NCBI GenBank assembly: GCA_023434265.1
Contig: JAEYTA010000195.1
Span: 1 to 21,710 of the forward strand
Direction of reading: 5' to 3'
From: Pseudomonadota bacterium
GTDB taxonomy: Bacteria > Pseudomonadota > Alphaproteobacteria > Caulobacterales > Caulobacteraceae
DNA: 21,710 bases
This document shows positions 13,679-20,646 of this stretch, piece by piece. The position numbers and the translations under genes are program-made. Under the pieces are notes generated by a model, which was not told the DNA's origin, did not search any database, and saw nothing but the letters and a program-made list of their open reading frames with translations. Each line of letters begins with the position of its first letter. Position 1 is the stretch's first letter.

Positions 13679-14617
13679 ATGAACCGCCCCCTGTCCGAGC
13701 TGCACGTCGCCGTCCTGATGGGCGGGCTGTCGCCGGAGCGCGAGGTGTCGCTGAACTCCGGCGCGGGGTGCGCCGAGGCGCTTGAGGGACAGGTCGGCCG
13801 CGTCAGCCGCGTCGACGCCGGCCGCGACCTCGCCCAGGTGCTCGCCGAACTGAAGCCCGATGTCGCCCTCAACGCCCTGCACGGCGTCTGGGGCGAGGAC
13901 GGCTGCGTCCAGGGCATCCTCGAGACCCTGCAAATCCCCTACACCCACTCCGGCGTGCTGGCCTCGGCCCTGGCCATGGACAAGGACAAGTCCAAGGCCG
14001 TGCTGCGCGCCGCCGGCGTGACGGTACCCGGCGGCGGCCTTCACGACCGCTTCGAGGTGGCCCGCCGCCACGTCATCGAGCCGCCCTATGTGATCAAGCC
14101 CAACGCCGAGGGTTCCTCCGTCGGCGTCTTCCTCGTGCCGGCCGGGGCCAACGGACCCCAGACCGAGGTCGGCGCGCCCGACTGGGCCTATGGCGACGAA
14201 GTGATGGTCGAGCCTTACATCCCCGGCAAGGAGCTGGCCGTGGCGGTGATCGGCGAGGCGACCGGCCCGCGCGCCATGACCGTCACCGACATCACCCCGA
14301 CCAAGGGCTTCTACGACTACGAAGCGAAGTACGCCCCGGGCGGTTCGGTCCACAAGCTGCCCGCCGAGCTGCCGCCGCACGTCTTCGAGGCCGCCCTGCG
14401 CCAGGCCGAGCGCGCCCATGCCGCGCTTGGTTGCCGGGGCGTTTCGCGATCCGACTTTCGTTATGACGATCTTAACGACGTTCTCGTTCTTCTGGAGGTC
14501 AACACCCAACCGGGCATGACCTCGACCTCGCTCGCGCCCGAGCAGGCCGCTCATGTCGGGATTGGGTATCGTGACCTGGTCCGGTGGATGGTGGAGGACG
14601 CCTCATGCCCGCGGTAG
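13679..14617 (+). CDS. ddl: D-alanine--D-alanine ligase
   Basis: A 312-residue ATP-grasp enzyme joining two D-alanines for the peptidoglycan pentapeptide. VLMGGLSPEREVSLNSG at 12-28 is the N-terminal substrate site, HGVWGEDG at 68-75, YVIKPNAEGSSVGV at about 137-150 contains the ATP lysine and the EGSSVG loop, and LLEVNTQPGMTSTSL at about 271-285 carries the metal ligands. Length is typical. The ribosome site is weak (CCGGAG, 5 bases from the ATG). The gene ends inside ftsQ, overlapping it by 13 bases. Its 3' part around residues 259-272 switches to A/T-ending codons (TTT, CGT, TAT, GAT, CTT, GTT), where a CtrA-like site is embedded. Confidence 0.96.
   Translation: MNRPLSELHVAVLMGGLSPEREVSLNSGAGCAEALEGQVGRVSRVDAGRDLAQVLAELKPDVALNALHGVWGEDGCVQGILETLQIPYTHSGVLASALAMDKDKSKAVLRAAGVTVPGGGLHDRFEVARRHVIEPPYVIKPNAEGSSVGVFLVPAGANGPQTEVGAPDWAYGDEVMVEPYIPGKELAVAVIGEATGPRAMTVTDITPTKGFYDYEAKYAPGGSVHKLPAELPPHVFEAALRQAERAHAALGCRGVSRSDFRYDDLNDVLVLLEVNTQPGMTSTSLAPEQAAHVGIGYRDLVRWMVEDASCPR
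14461..14475 (+). promoter_or_regulatory. CtrA-like box inside ddl, upstream of ftsQ
   Basis: TTAT-N7-TTAA (TTATGACGATCTTAA, followed by C) matches the CtrA consensus TTAA-N7-TTAA(C) at 7 of 8 half-site bases. It lies 130 bases before the ftsQ start, within the ddl coding sequence. In Caulobacter crescentus the ftsQA promoter also lies in ddl and needs CtrA, so position and sequence agree. Confidence 0.6.
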
Positions 14618-15489
14618 TTCGCGGCGGTCGGCGACAGAGTTCGAACCAGCCCGCAAAACGCGGCGCTCCCAGGTCCCAGGGCCGCGGGCGCGCGCCGCGC
14701 AACGCGCCGGCCATCCCCGGCAAGATGGCGGCCATCGGCCGTCTCGACCTGTCCCCCCGCGCCGTCGTCGTGTCGATCGCGGCTGGCGTGCTCGTCCTCG
14801 CCGGCCTGCTCGCGACGGGCGCGCGGGCCGAGCGCATCGGCGCCTCCATCGGCCAGGGCGTCGACGGCGTCGTCGCCGGCATGGGCCTGAAACTGGAGAA
14901 GGTGTTCATCGAGGGCGAGAGCCCCGAAGCCACCGCCGCCATCCAGCGCGCCGTCCAGCTGTCCTCCGGCCAGGCCATGACCTCGATCGACCTCGACGCC
15001 GTGCGCGAGCGGGTGGAACAGGTCGGCTGGGTCAAGTCGGCGCGCGTGGTCCGCCTGCTGCCGAACACCCTGATCGTCGCCGTCACCGAGCACGACCGCC
15101 TCGCCGTCTGGCAGACGGGAGGGCGGGCCTTCGTCATCGACGGCCACGGCCAGGTCATCCCCGGCGCCGATCCCGGCCGCTACGCCAGCCTGCCGCTGGT
15201 CGTCGGCAAGGGCGCCGAGCAGGCCGCCGCCGACATCCTGCCGCTTGTCGCCCAGCGTCCGCGCCTGATGAGCCGGATGGAGGCCCTGGTGCGCGTCGAC
15301 GAGCGCCGCTGGGACCTGCGCCTCAAGGACGGCAGCCTGATCCAGCTGCCGGCCTCCGACCAGGAAGCCGCCCTGATCCAGCTCGACGCTCTCGACCAGC
15401 GCGAGCGGCTGCTGGAGCTGGGCTTCGCACGGATCGATCTGAGAACCCCCGAAGAGGTCGCCGTCCGGCCCTCCGCCGGGGAAGCGTAG
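14605..15489 (+). CDS. ftsQ: Cell division protein FtsQ
   Basis: A 294-residue bitopic divisome protein that links early and late division proteins. A basic, Arg/Pro/Gln-rich cytoplasmic tail (1-50) precedes one membrane helix at about 53-72 (AVVVSIAAGVLVLAGLLATG). The periplasmic POTRA domain starts at LEKVFIEGESPEAT (about 97-110) and the beta domain follows with VGWVKSARVVRLLPNTLIVA and GHGQVI. Sequence is divergent, as usual for FtsQ; the call rests on topology, POTRA features and position between ddl and ftsA. The start at 14605 has GGAGGA about 7 bases upstream and overlaps the end of ddl. The CtrA-like box at 14461 is the likely control site. Confidence 0.94.
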   Translation: MPAVVRGGRRQSSNQPAKRGAPRSQGRGRAPRNAPAIPGKMAAIGRLDLSPRAVVVSIAAGVLVLAGLLATGARAERIGASIGQGVDGVVAGMGLKLEKVFIEGESPEATAAIQRAVQLSSGQAMTSIDLDAVRERVEQVGWVKSARVVRLLPNTLIVAVTEHDRLAVWQTGGRAFVIDGHGQVIPGADPGRYASLPLVVGKGAEQAAADILPLVAQRPRLMSRMEALVRVDERRWDLRLKDGSLIQLPASDQEAALIQLDALDQRERLLELGFARIDLRTPEEVAVRPSAGEA

Positions 15490-15491
15490 GT

Positions 15492-16814
15492 ATGGGGCGG
15501 ATGGTGGAAAGATCAGTGGATGCCAGGGGGGCGGCCGGGCGCGCGCCGATCGTCGCCGCGCTCGATCTCGGCCAGTCGAAGGTCGCCTGCTTCATCATGA
15601 AGCCCGACGGCGTGCGCCACGCCGACCGGACCATCCGCGTGGCCGGGGCCGGCCACGTCCAGTCGCGCGGCGTCCGCGGCGGCGGCATCGTCAACATGGA
15701 CGAGGCGGCGCAGGCCATCGGCCACGCCGTCGAGCGCGCGGAACGCGCCGCCGGCGCCCCGGTGTCGGGCGTGGTCGTCACCACCGCCATCGGCCAGATG
15801 GCCAGCCATCGCGTCCAGGCCCGGGTTTCGCTGGGCCAGACGCCGGTCGGCGACGCCGACCTGGCCCGCGCCATCGGCATGGCCCTGGCCCAGATCCGCC
15901 TGCCGAACCGCCGGCCGATCCACGTCCTTCCCATCGCATGGTCGGTGGACGGCGCGCGCGGCGTGCACGACCCGCGCGCCATGCGCGGCCATTCGCTGGG
16001 ACTCGACCTGCTGGTCGTCTCCATGGCCGAGAGCGCCTTCACGGCGCTAGGCCACTGCCTCGAGCTGGCTCACCTCGACCTGCAGGGCGTGGTGGCGGCG
16101 CCGGTCGCCTCTTCGCTGGCGGCGCTCGAGGACGACGAGATGGACCTTGGCTGCGTCTGCATCGACATGGGCGGCGGCGCGACCTCGGCCGCGGTCTGGG
16201 GCGGCCGCTCGCTGCTGCACATCGAGAGCCTCAACGTCGGCGGCGACCACGTCACGGCCGACATCGCCCGCGGCCTGTCGACCTCGCGCGCCGGGGCCGA
16301 GCGGCTCAAGACCCTGCACGGCTCGGCCATGGCCTCGGCCAACGAGGACCGCGAGATGCTGGAGGCCCCGCCGCGCGGCGAGGATCCCTCCGCGGGTCCG
16401 GTGGTCGTCCCCCGCGCCATGCTGAAGACCGTCATCGCGCCCCGCGTCGAGGAAACGCTGGAGCTGCTGCGCGATCGCCTGCGCAACGCCGGCGTCGGTC
16501 TGGAGCCCGGGGCCGGCCTGGTGCTGACCGGCGGAGCCAGTCAGTTGAATGGCGTGCGCGAACTGGCGGTGCGGGTGTTCGACCGTCCGGTCCGGCTCGG
16601 CAAGCCGCAGCGGGCGCCCCACCTGGCCGACGCGGCCTCGGGCCCGGCCTTCTGTTCGGCCGCCGGCGTTCTGCTTCGCGCCGCCTACGGCCCCCGGGAG
16701 GCGGTTTCCGCGCGCAAGCTGATGTCGCGGCAGATCACCGCCGCCGACGCGCCCCGGCCGCACGCCGGAGGACTGGTCGCCCGGGCGGCGGGCTGGCTGC
16801 GCGAGAACCTCTGA
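15492..16814 (+). CDS. ftsA: Cell division protein FtsA
   Basis: A 440-residue actin-like ATPase that tethers FtsZ polymers to the membrane and recruits later division proteins. The phosphate-1 loop is VAALDLGQSKVACFI at 21-35, the phosphate-2 loop CIDMGGGATSAAVW at 223-236, and the adenosine motif VLTGGASQLNGV at about 344-355. The C-terminus VARAAGWLRENL is the conserved amphipathic membrane-binding helix. It begins two bases after the ftsQ stop; a second ATG nine bases on is also possible. It is followed by a hairpin and a TonB-dependent receptor instead of directly by ftsZ. Confidence 0.96.
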   Translation: MGRMVERSVDARGAAGRAPIVAALDLGQSKVACFIMKPDGVRHADRTIRVAGAGHVQSRGVRGGGIVNMDEAAQAIGHAVERAERAAGAPVSGVVVTTAIGQMASHRVQARVSLGQTPVGDADLARAIGMALAQIRLPNRRPIHVLPIAWSVDGARGVHDPRAMRGHSLGLDLLVVSMAESAFTALGHCLELAHLDLQGVVAAPVASSLAALEDDEMDLGCVCIDMGGGATSAAVWGGRSLLHIESLNVGGDHVTADIARGLSTSRAGAERLKTLHGSAMASANEDREMLEAPPRGEDPSAGPVVVPRAMLKTVIAPRVEETLELLRDRLRNAGVGLEPGAGLVLTGGASQLNGVRELAVRVFDRPVRLGKPQRAPHLADAASGPAFCSAAGVLLRAAYGPREAVSARKLMSRQITAADAPRPHAGGLVARAAGWLRENL

Positions 16815-16877
16815 TCCGGAAGCCCGGGCCGAAAAGGGGCACGATTGTGCTCCGATGTCGGTCCAGGCGGCGGCATT

Positions 16878-16896
16878 TCTCCCCTGTCCGGGGAGA
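16878..16896. repeat. Hairpin downstream of ftsA
   Basis: TCTCCCC and GGGGAGA are perfect 7-bp arms around TGTCC, 64 bases beyond the ftsA stop. There is no T-tract immediately after it. It may stabilise or end the ftsQA message. Confidence 0.4.
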
Positions 16897-16953
16897 CTGT
16901 GTCCAGATTGTAACAACCAAGGCCCCGATTAGCCGCGAGGTCGCCACAATCCC

Positions 16954-16981
16954 TTGCCGCAACCGTCGCAGATGCTAGCGT
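16954..16981 (+). promoter_or_regulatory. Caulobacter-type promoter candidate for the TonB-dependent receptor
   Basis: TTGCCGC (16954-16960), a 13-base spacer and GCTAGCGT (16974-16981) resemble the Caulobacter housekeeping pattern TTGACGS, 10-14 bases, GCTANAWC, with several mismatches. It would give a leader of about 60 bases. A GANTC site (GAGTC, 16995-16999) lies just downstream, and GTTGGGGCCCAAC at 17033-17045 can fold next to the start codon. Confidence 0.4.
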
Positions 16982-17047
16982 GCCCGATGAAGCAGAGTCC
17001 GCTCCGGCGGCTCTGCGTCCGCATCATCAAAGGTTGGGGCCCAACAC

Positions 17048-20000
17048 ATGCTCACCAAGCGCAAGTACCTTTTCGGCACGACTGTCCTCGCGGGGGTCGT
17101 CGCCCTGGCGGCTCCGGCCTTCGCTCAGGACCAGCTGCCCGGCGTGACCTCGACGGGCGCGCAGGATCAGGAAGCCACCGAGATCGGTGAAATCGTCGTC
17201 ACCGGTTCGCGTATCCGTCGCGACCCGACCAACGCGCCGACCCCGCTGATCCAGGTTCAGCGCGAGGATCTGCTGTCGACCGGTCAGTCGACCGTCATCG
17301 ACTACCTGGCCACCATCCCGGCCCTGTCGAACTCGGTCGTGCCGTCCGACACCACCGGCTCGGGCCTCGGCGACGGCGGTCTGTCGCTGGCCAACCTGCG
17401 CTCGCTCGGCTCCAACCGCACCCTGACCCTCGTCGACGGCCGCCGTCACGTGGGTTCGAACGGCGGTTCGCTGGCCGTCGACGTCGACACCATTCCGCGC
17501 CTGCTGATCGAGAACATCGAGATCGTCACCGGCGGCGCCTCGTCGGTGTACGGCGCCGACGCCGTCTCGGGCGTCCTGAACTTCGTGCTCCGCAAGGACT
17601 TCGAGGGCCTGGAGATCGACGCCAACTACGGCATGATCAACCAGGGCGGCGAAGCCTCCCGGCGCATTTCGGCCCTGATCGGCCACAACTTCCTCGACGA
17701 CCGGCTGAACGTCTACGCCCACGCCGAGTACGAGCAGCAGGATCAGGTCACCTCGTTCGACATCGACTGGATCGAGAACGGCAACTACCTGCTGGGCATG
17801 GACGCCGACCCGACCAACGCGGCGCTCGGCCCGAACTACGACGGCGACATCGACGTCGCGCTGTTCCGCAACCCGCTGCGGATGGATCGTCCGCTGTGGG
17901 GTCAGACGACCGTCGTGCACACGACGCCGCTGAGCCCGACCAGCGACCCGGACGTCGCCAACTTCGCCGGCAGCAGCTGTATCTTCACCTACGCGGCCAG
18001 CTGCTACGCGGTCGCTCCGGGCTACACCTACTGGTATGACGGCACGACCGCCCGCCCGGCCAACTTCGGCCAGCGCATCGGCAACACCGGCGTCAGCCGT
18101 CCGTACAACTACGGCGGCGACGGCGTGAACCCGGCCGCCTTCTCGACCCTGTCGCGGGTGCCGGAGTCGGAATCGCAGCGCTACCAGGCCGGCCTGAACT
18201 TCGAGATCACCGACAACGTCGAGTTCTTCTTCGAAGCCAAGCACATCATCGAAGACACCTTCGATGTCAGCCAGCCGACCTTCTTCGACTTCGACCTGGA
18301 CAACACGTCCTACGCGCCGACCACGCTGAACTCGATGTGGGGCGTGCAGTCGATGGACCTGCGCTGGGACGACAACGCCTTCCTGCCGGCCCTCGTGCGC
18401 AACGCCATCGCCACCAACGTCCTGATGGGCTGTACCGCGCCGACCCCGACCACGCCTGGCGACTGCAGCACCCCGCTCGGCGTCCTGCAGCTGGCGCGTC
18501 ACACGATGTTCGGCCCCGACCGGACCCAGGACAACGAACGCGTCCTGTCGCGGTTCGTCACCGGCCTGCGTGGCTCGATCGATCGCCTGGCCTTCGTCGA
18601 CAACGTGAACTGGGACATCGGCTACACCTACGGTGAAGCCGAGATGGAGAACACCGAGCGCGGCGTCGACTCGATCCGCTTCGGTCTCGCCGCCGACTCG
18701 GTCGTCGACACCGCCGGTCTGGTCAACGGCACGCCGGGCGAAATCGTCTGCCGTGCGCAGCTGCTCGACGCCATGGGCCTCCCGCTGGTCTACGGCGGCG
18801 GCATCTTCGGGGGCGAAGACGTCACCACCATGCAGGGCTACGGCCAGGCCGCGGTGGATCAGTGCGTGCCGCTGAACATCTTCGGCATGGGCAACCAGGA
18901 TCCGGCCGCGCTCGAGTACGTCGACGCCGCCATCACGGTGACCGAGCGCAACGAGCAGGAGCAGTTCATCGCCTCGATCGCGGGCGAGCTGTGGGACTTC
19001 TGGGGCGCCGGCCCGATCGGCGTCGCCCTGGGCGTCGAACACCGCCGCGAGTACACCGAGGGCGTGGGCCGCGACGCCGACACCAACGGCCGCTTCCTGT
19101 TCCTGAACACCGGCCCGGACTTCCAGGGCGCCCAGTACGAGAGCGACGAGGCCTTCGCCGAACTGTCGCTCCCGCTGTTCCGCGACAGCTGGCTCGGCGA
19201 GTACGCCGAACTCAGCGGCTCCTACCGCTGGGCCGACTACACCACGGTGGGCGAGCTGGACGTCTACGGCGTGAACCTGGTCTACCGTCCGATCGAGGAC
19301 ATCGCTTTCAAGACCAGCTTCAACACCTCGGTGCGCGTGCCTGACCTGGGCGAGAACTTCTCGCCCTACAGCCAGACGTTCGCGAACGGCTTCACCGATC
19401 CGTGCTCGACCGCGGTCATCACCAACCTGACCAACGCCGAAATCCGCAACAACCGGATCGCCAACTGCAGCACCCTCGCCGCTCAGCAGGGTCTGTCGTT
19501 CGACTTCGGCGGCGCGACGGTGACCACCACCGACGACTTCCTGCCCAACTACACCTCGGGCATCGCCGGCGTTCTCGGCGGCAACCCGTTCCTGAAGCCG
19601 GAAGAGTCGGAATCGTTCACCTTCTCGACGGTCATCCAGCCGCGGTTCATGCCGAACTTCTCGCTGGTCCTCGACTACTACGAGATCGAGATCACCGACG
19701 TCATCGCCTCGGTGTCGGCCCAGACCGCCGCGAACAACTGCGTGAACGGCGCCACCCTGAACCAGGCCGCGTGCGACACCATCTTCCGTAACCGCGGCAC
19801 CGCGGGTGAGGAGTTCTGGGTCGGCGGTCCGGTCGGCGACCCGATCGGCGGCTTCATCCAGGGCTCGATCAACTACGCCGCCCTGACCACCCGTGGTCTG
19901 GACTTCACGGCGCGCTACAGCCTCGACCTCGAGGAAGCCTTCGGCCGCAACTGGGGCCGTCTGGACTACTCGCTGGGCGGCCTGTGGCTGATCGAGCAGG

Positions 20001-20398
20001 AGCAGTTCCTGAACTCCTCCGACCCGACGGACGGCACCGAACTGGGCTCCGGCCTGTTCTACCCGCGCGTTCGCCTCACCTCGTCGCTCACCTACTCGCC
20101 GAACGACATCTGGAGCGTGAACTGGACCATGGACTGGCAGACGTCCCAGGACATCGTCGACTACCGCGACTTCATCAACAACCGCGACAGCCGTCCGGTG
20201 GAGTACACGCGGACGGGCGACTTCGCCCGCCACGACTTCACCGTTCGCTGGAACGTGCGCGACGACCTCTCGCTCCGCGCGGGCGTGGTCAACGCCTTCG
20301 ACGCCGAACAGGCGCCGTGGCTGGGCACGACGCTGTACTCGAACTTCGACCCGTACGGCACGCGCTACTTCATCGGCCTGAACTACCGTCCCTGGTAA
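17048..20398 (+). CDS. TonB-dependent outer-membrane receptor
   Basis: A 1116-residue outer-membrane active transporter energised by TonB-ExbBD. A signal peptide occupies about 1-26 (hydrophobic TTVLAGVVALAAPAFA, then Q). The TonB box is EIGEIVVTGSRI at about 46-57, the plug domain has NLRSLGSNRTLTLVDGRR and IEIVTGGASSVYGADAVSG, and the rest is a 22-strand-type barrel ending in an aromatic-rich strand, RYFIGLNYRPW. There is no N-terminal signalling (STN) domain and no neighbouring sigma/anti-sigma pair, so it does not look like a transcriptional signalling receptor. Paired cysteines in the loops suggest disulfides. The substrate cannot be told; iron complexes, B12, sugars or peptides are all possible. 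It sits alone between ftsA and ftsZ with its own promoter candidate and terminator. Confidence 0.95.
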   Translation: MLTKRKYLFGTTVLAGVVALAAPAFAQDQLPGVTSTGAQDQEATEIGEIVVTGSRIRRDPTNAPTPLIQVQREDLLSTGQSTVIDYLATIPALSNSVVPSDTTGSGLGDGGLSLANLRSLGSNRTLTLVDGRRHVGSNGGSLAVDVDTIPRLLIENIEIVTGGASSVYGADAVSGVLNFVLRKDFEGLEIDANYGMINQGGEASRRISALIGHNFLDDRLNVYAHAEYEQQDQVTSFDIDWIENGNYLLGMDADPTNAALGPNYDGDIDVALFRNPLRMDRPLWGQTTVVHTTPLSPTSDPDVANFAGSSCIFTYAASCYAVAPGYTYWYDGTTARPANFGQRIGNTGVSRPYNYGGDGVNPAAFSTLSRVPESESQRYQAGLNFEITDNVEFFFEAKHIIEDTFDVSQPTFFDFDLDNTSYAPTTLNSMWGVQSMDLRWDDNAFLPALVRNAIATNVLMGCTAPTPTTPGDCSTPLGVLQLARHTMFGPDRTQDNERVLSRFVTGLRGSIDRLAFVDNVNWDIGYTYGEAEMENTERGVDSIRFGLAADSVVDTAGLVNGTPGEIVCRAQLLDAMGLPLVYGGGIFGGEDVTTMQGYGQAAVDQCVPLNIFGMGNQDPAALEYVDAAITVTERNEQEQFIASIAGELWDFWGAGPIGVALGVEHRREYTEGVGRDADTNGRFLFLNTGPDFQGAQYESDEAFAELSLPLFRDSWLGEYAELSGSYRWADYTTVGELDVYGVNLVYRPIEDIAFKTSFNTSVRVPDLGENFSPYSQTFANGFTDPCSTAVITNLTNAEIRNNRIANCSTLAAQQGLSFDFGGATVTTTDDFLPNYTSGIAGVLGGNPFLKPEESESFTFSTVIQPRFMPNFSLVLDYYEIEITDVIASVSAQTAANNCVNGATLNQAACDTIFRNRGTAGEEFWVGGPVGDPIGGFIQGSINYAALTTRGLDFTARYSLDLEEAFGRNWGRLDYSLGGLWLIEQEQFLNSSDPTDGTELGSGLFYPRVRLTSSLTYSPNDIWSVNWTMDWQTSQDIVDYRDFINNRDSRPVEYTRTGDFARHDFTVRWNVRDDLSLRAGVVNAFDAEQAPWLGTTLYSNFDPYGTRYFIGLNYRPW

Positions 20399-20419
20399 GT
20401 TCGGATCGATCCGGAACGG

Positions 20420-20449
20420 AAAGGGCGGCTCGCAAGAGCCGCCCTTTTT
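20420..20449 (+). terminator. Intrinsic terminator of the TonB-dependent receptor gene
   Basis: GGGCGGCTC (20423-20431), GCAA loop and GAGCCGCCC (20436-20444), extended by A-T pairs to a 12-bp stem, are followed by five T. It starts 22 bases after the receptor stop. It should separate that gene's transcription from ftsZ. Confidence 0.92.
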
Positions 20450-20517
20450 CGTGCGCGGAACGCCGGTCGCCGTGAAAATCTGTTGTGAAGGTTAACGAAA
20501 CCGCTGTCCGACGCCGC

Positions 20518-20522
20518 GACTC
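20518..20522. promoter_or_regulatory. GANTC (CcrM-type) site upstream of ftsZ
   Basis: GACTC lies 125 bases before the ftsZ start and a second site, GATTC, at 20587-20591 lies 56 bases before it. In Caulobacter, CcrM methylation of GANTC and the factor GcrA promote ftsZ transcription. By chance alone such sites are not rare at this base composition. Confidence 0.4.
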
Positions 20523-20564
20523 GGCCTATCCGGTAACACTCCCTTAAGCAGGTCGGGTGTTTCC

Positions 20565-20579
20565 TTAACGCGCTCATAA
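20565..20579 (+). promoter_or_regulatory. CtrA-like box upstream of ftsZ
   Basis: TTAA-N7-ATAA followed by C matches the CtrA consensus TTAA-N7-TTAA(C) at 7 of 8 half-site bases, 68 bases before the ftsZ ATG. Two further TTAA half-sites lie upstream (20492-20495 and 20544-20547). CtrA represses ftsZ in Caulobacter crescentus, so a site here is expected. The region 20450-20646 holds no gene. Confidence 0.55.
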
Positions 20580-20646
20580 CCAATGCGATTCGGCGGGGCT
20601 TTCGCATCGGGACTGCAGGGCAGGGTCGAATTCAAGGTCGGAACAA

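Noticed and set aside
14605..14617. Frameshift suspected where ddl and ftsQ overlap
   Set aside because: Both reading frames are complete with normal family lengths; ftsQ has its own ribosome site, so this is an ordinary gene overlap.
17027..20233. A 1068-codon open frame antisense to the TonB-dependent receptor
   Set aside because: It mirrors the third codon positions of a clear receptor gene in GC-rich DNA; the translation is low-complexity (Val, Gly, Arg, His) with no recognisable domain.
20450..20646. Small gene in the gap before ftsZ
   Set aside because: No ORF with a ribosome site or protein character; the space is better explained as promoter.
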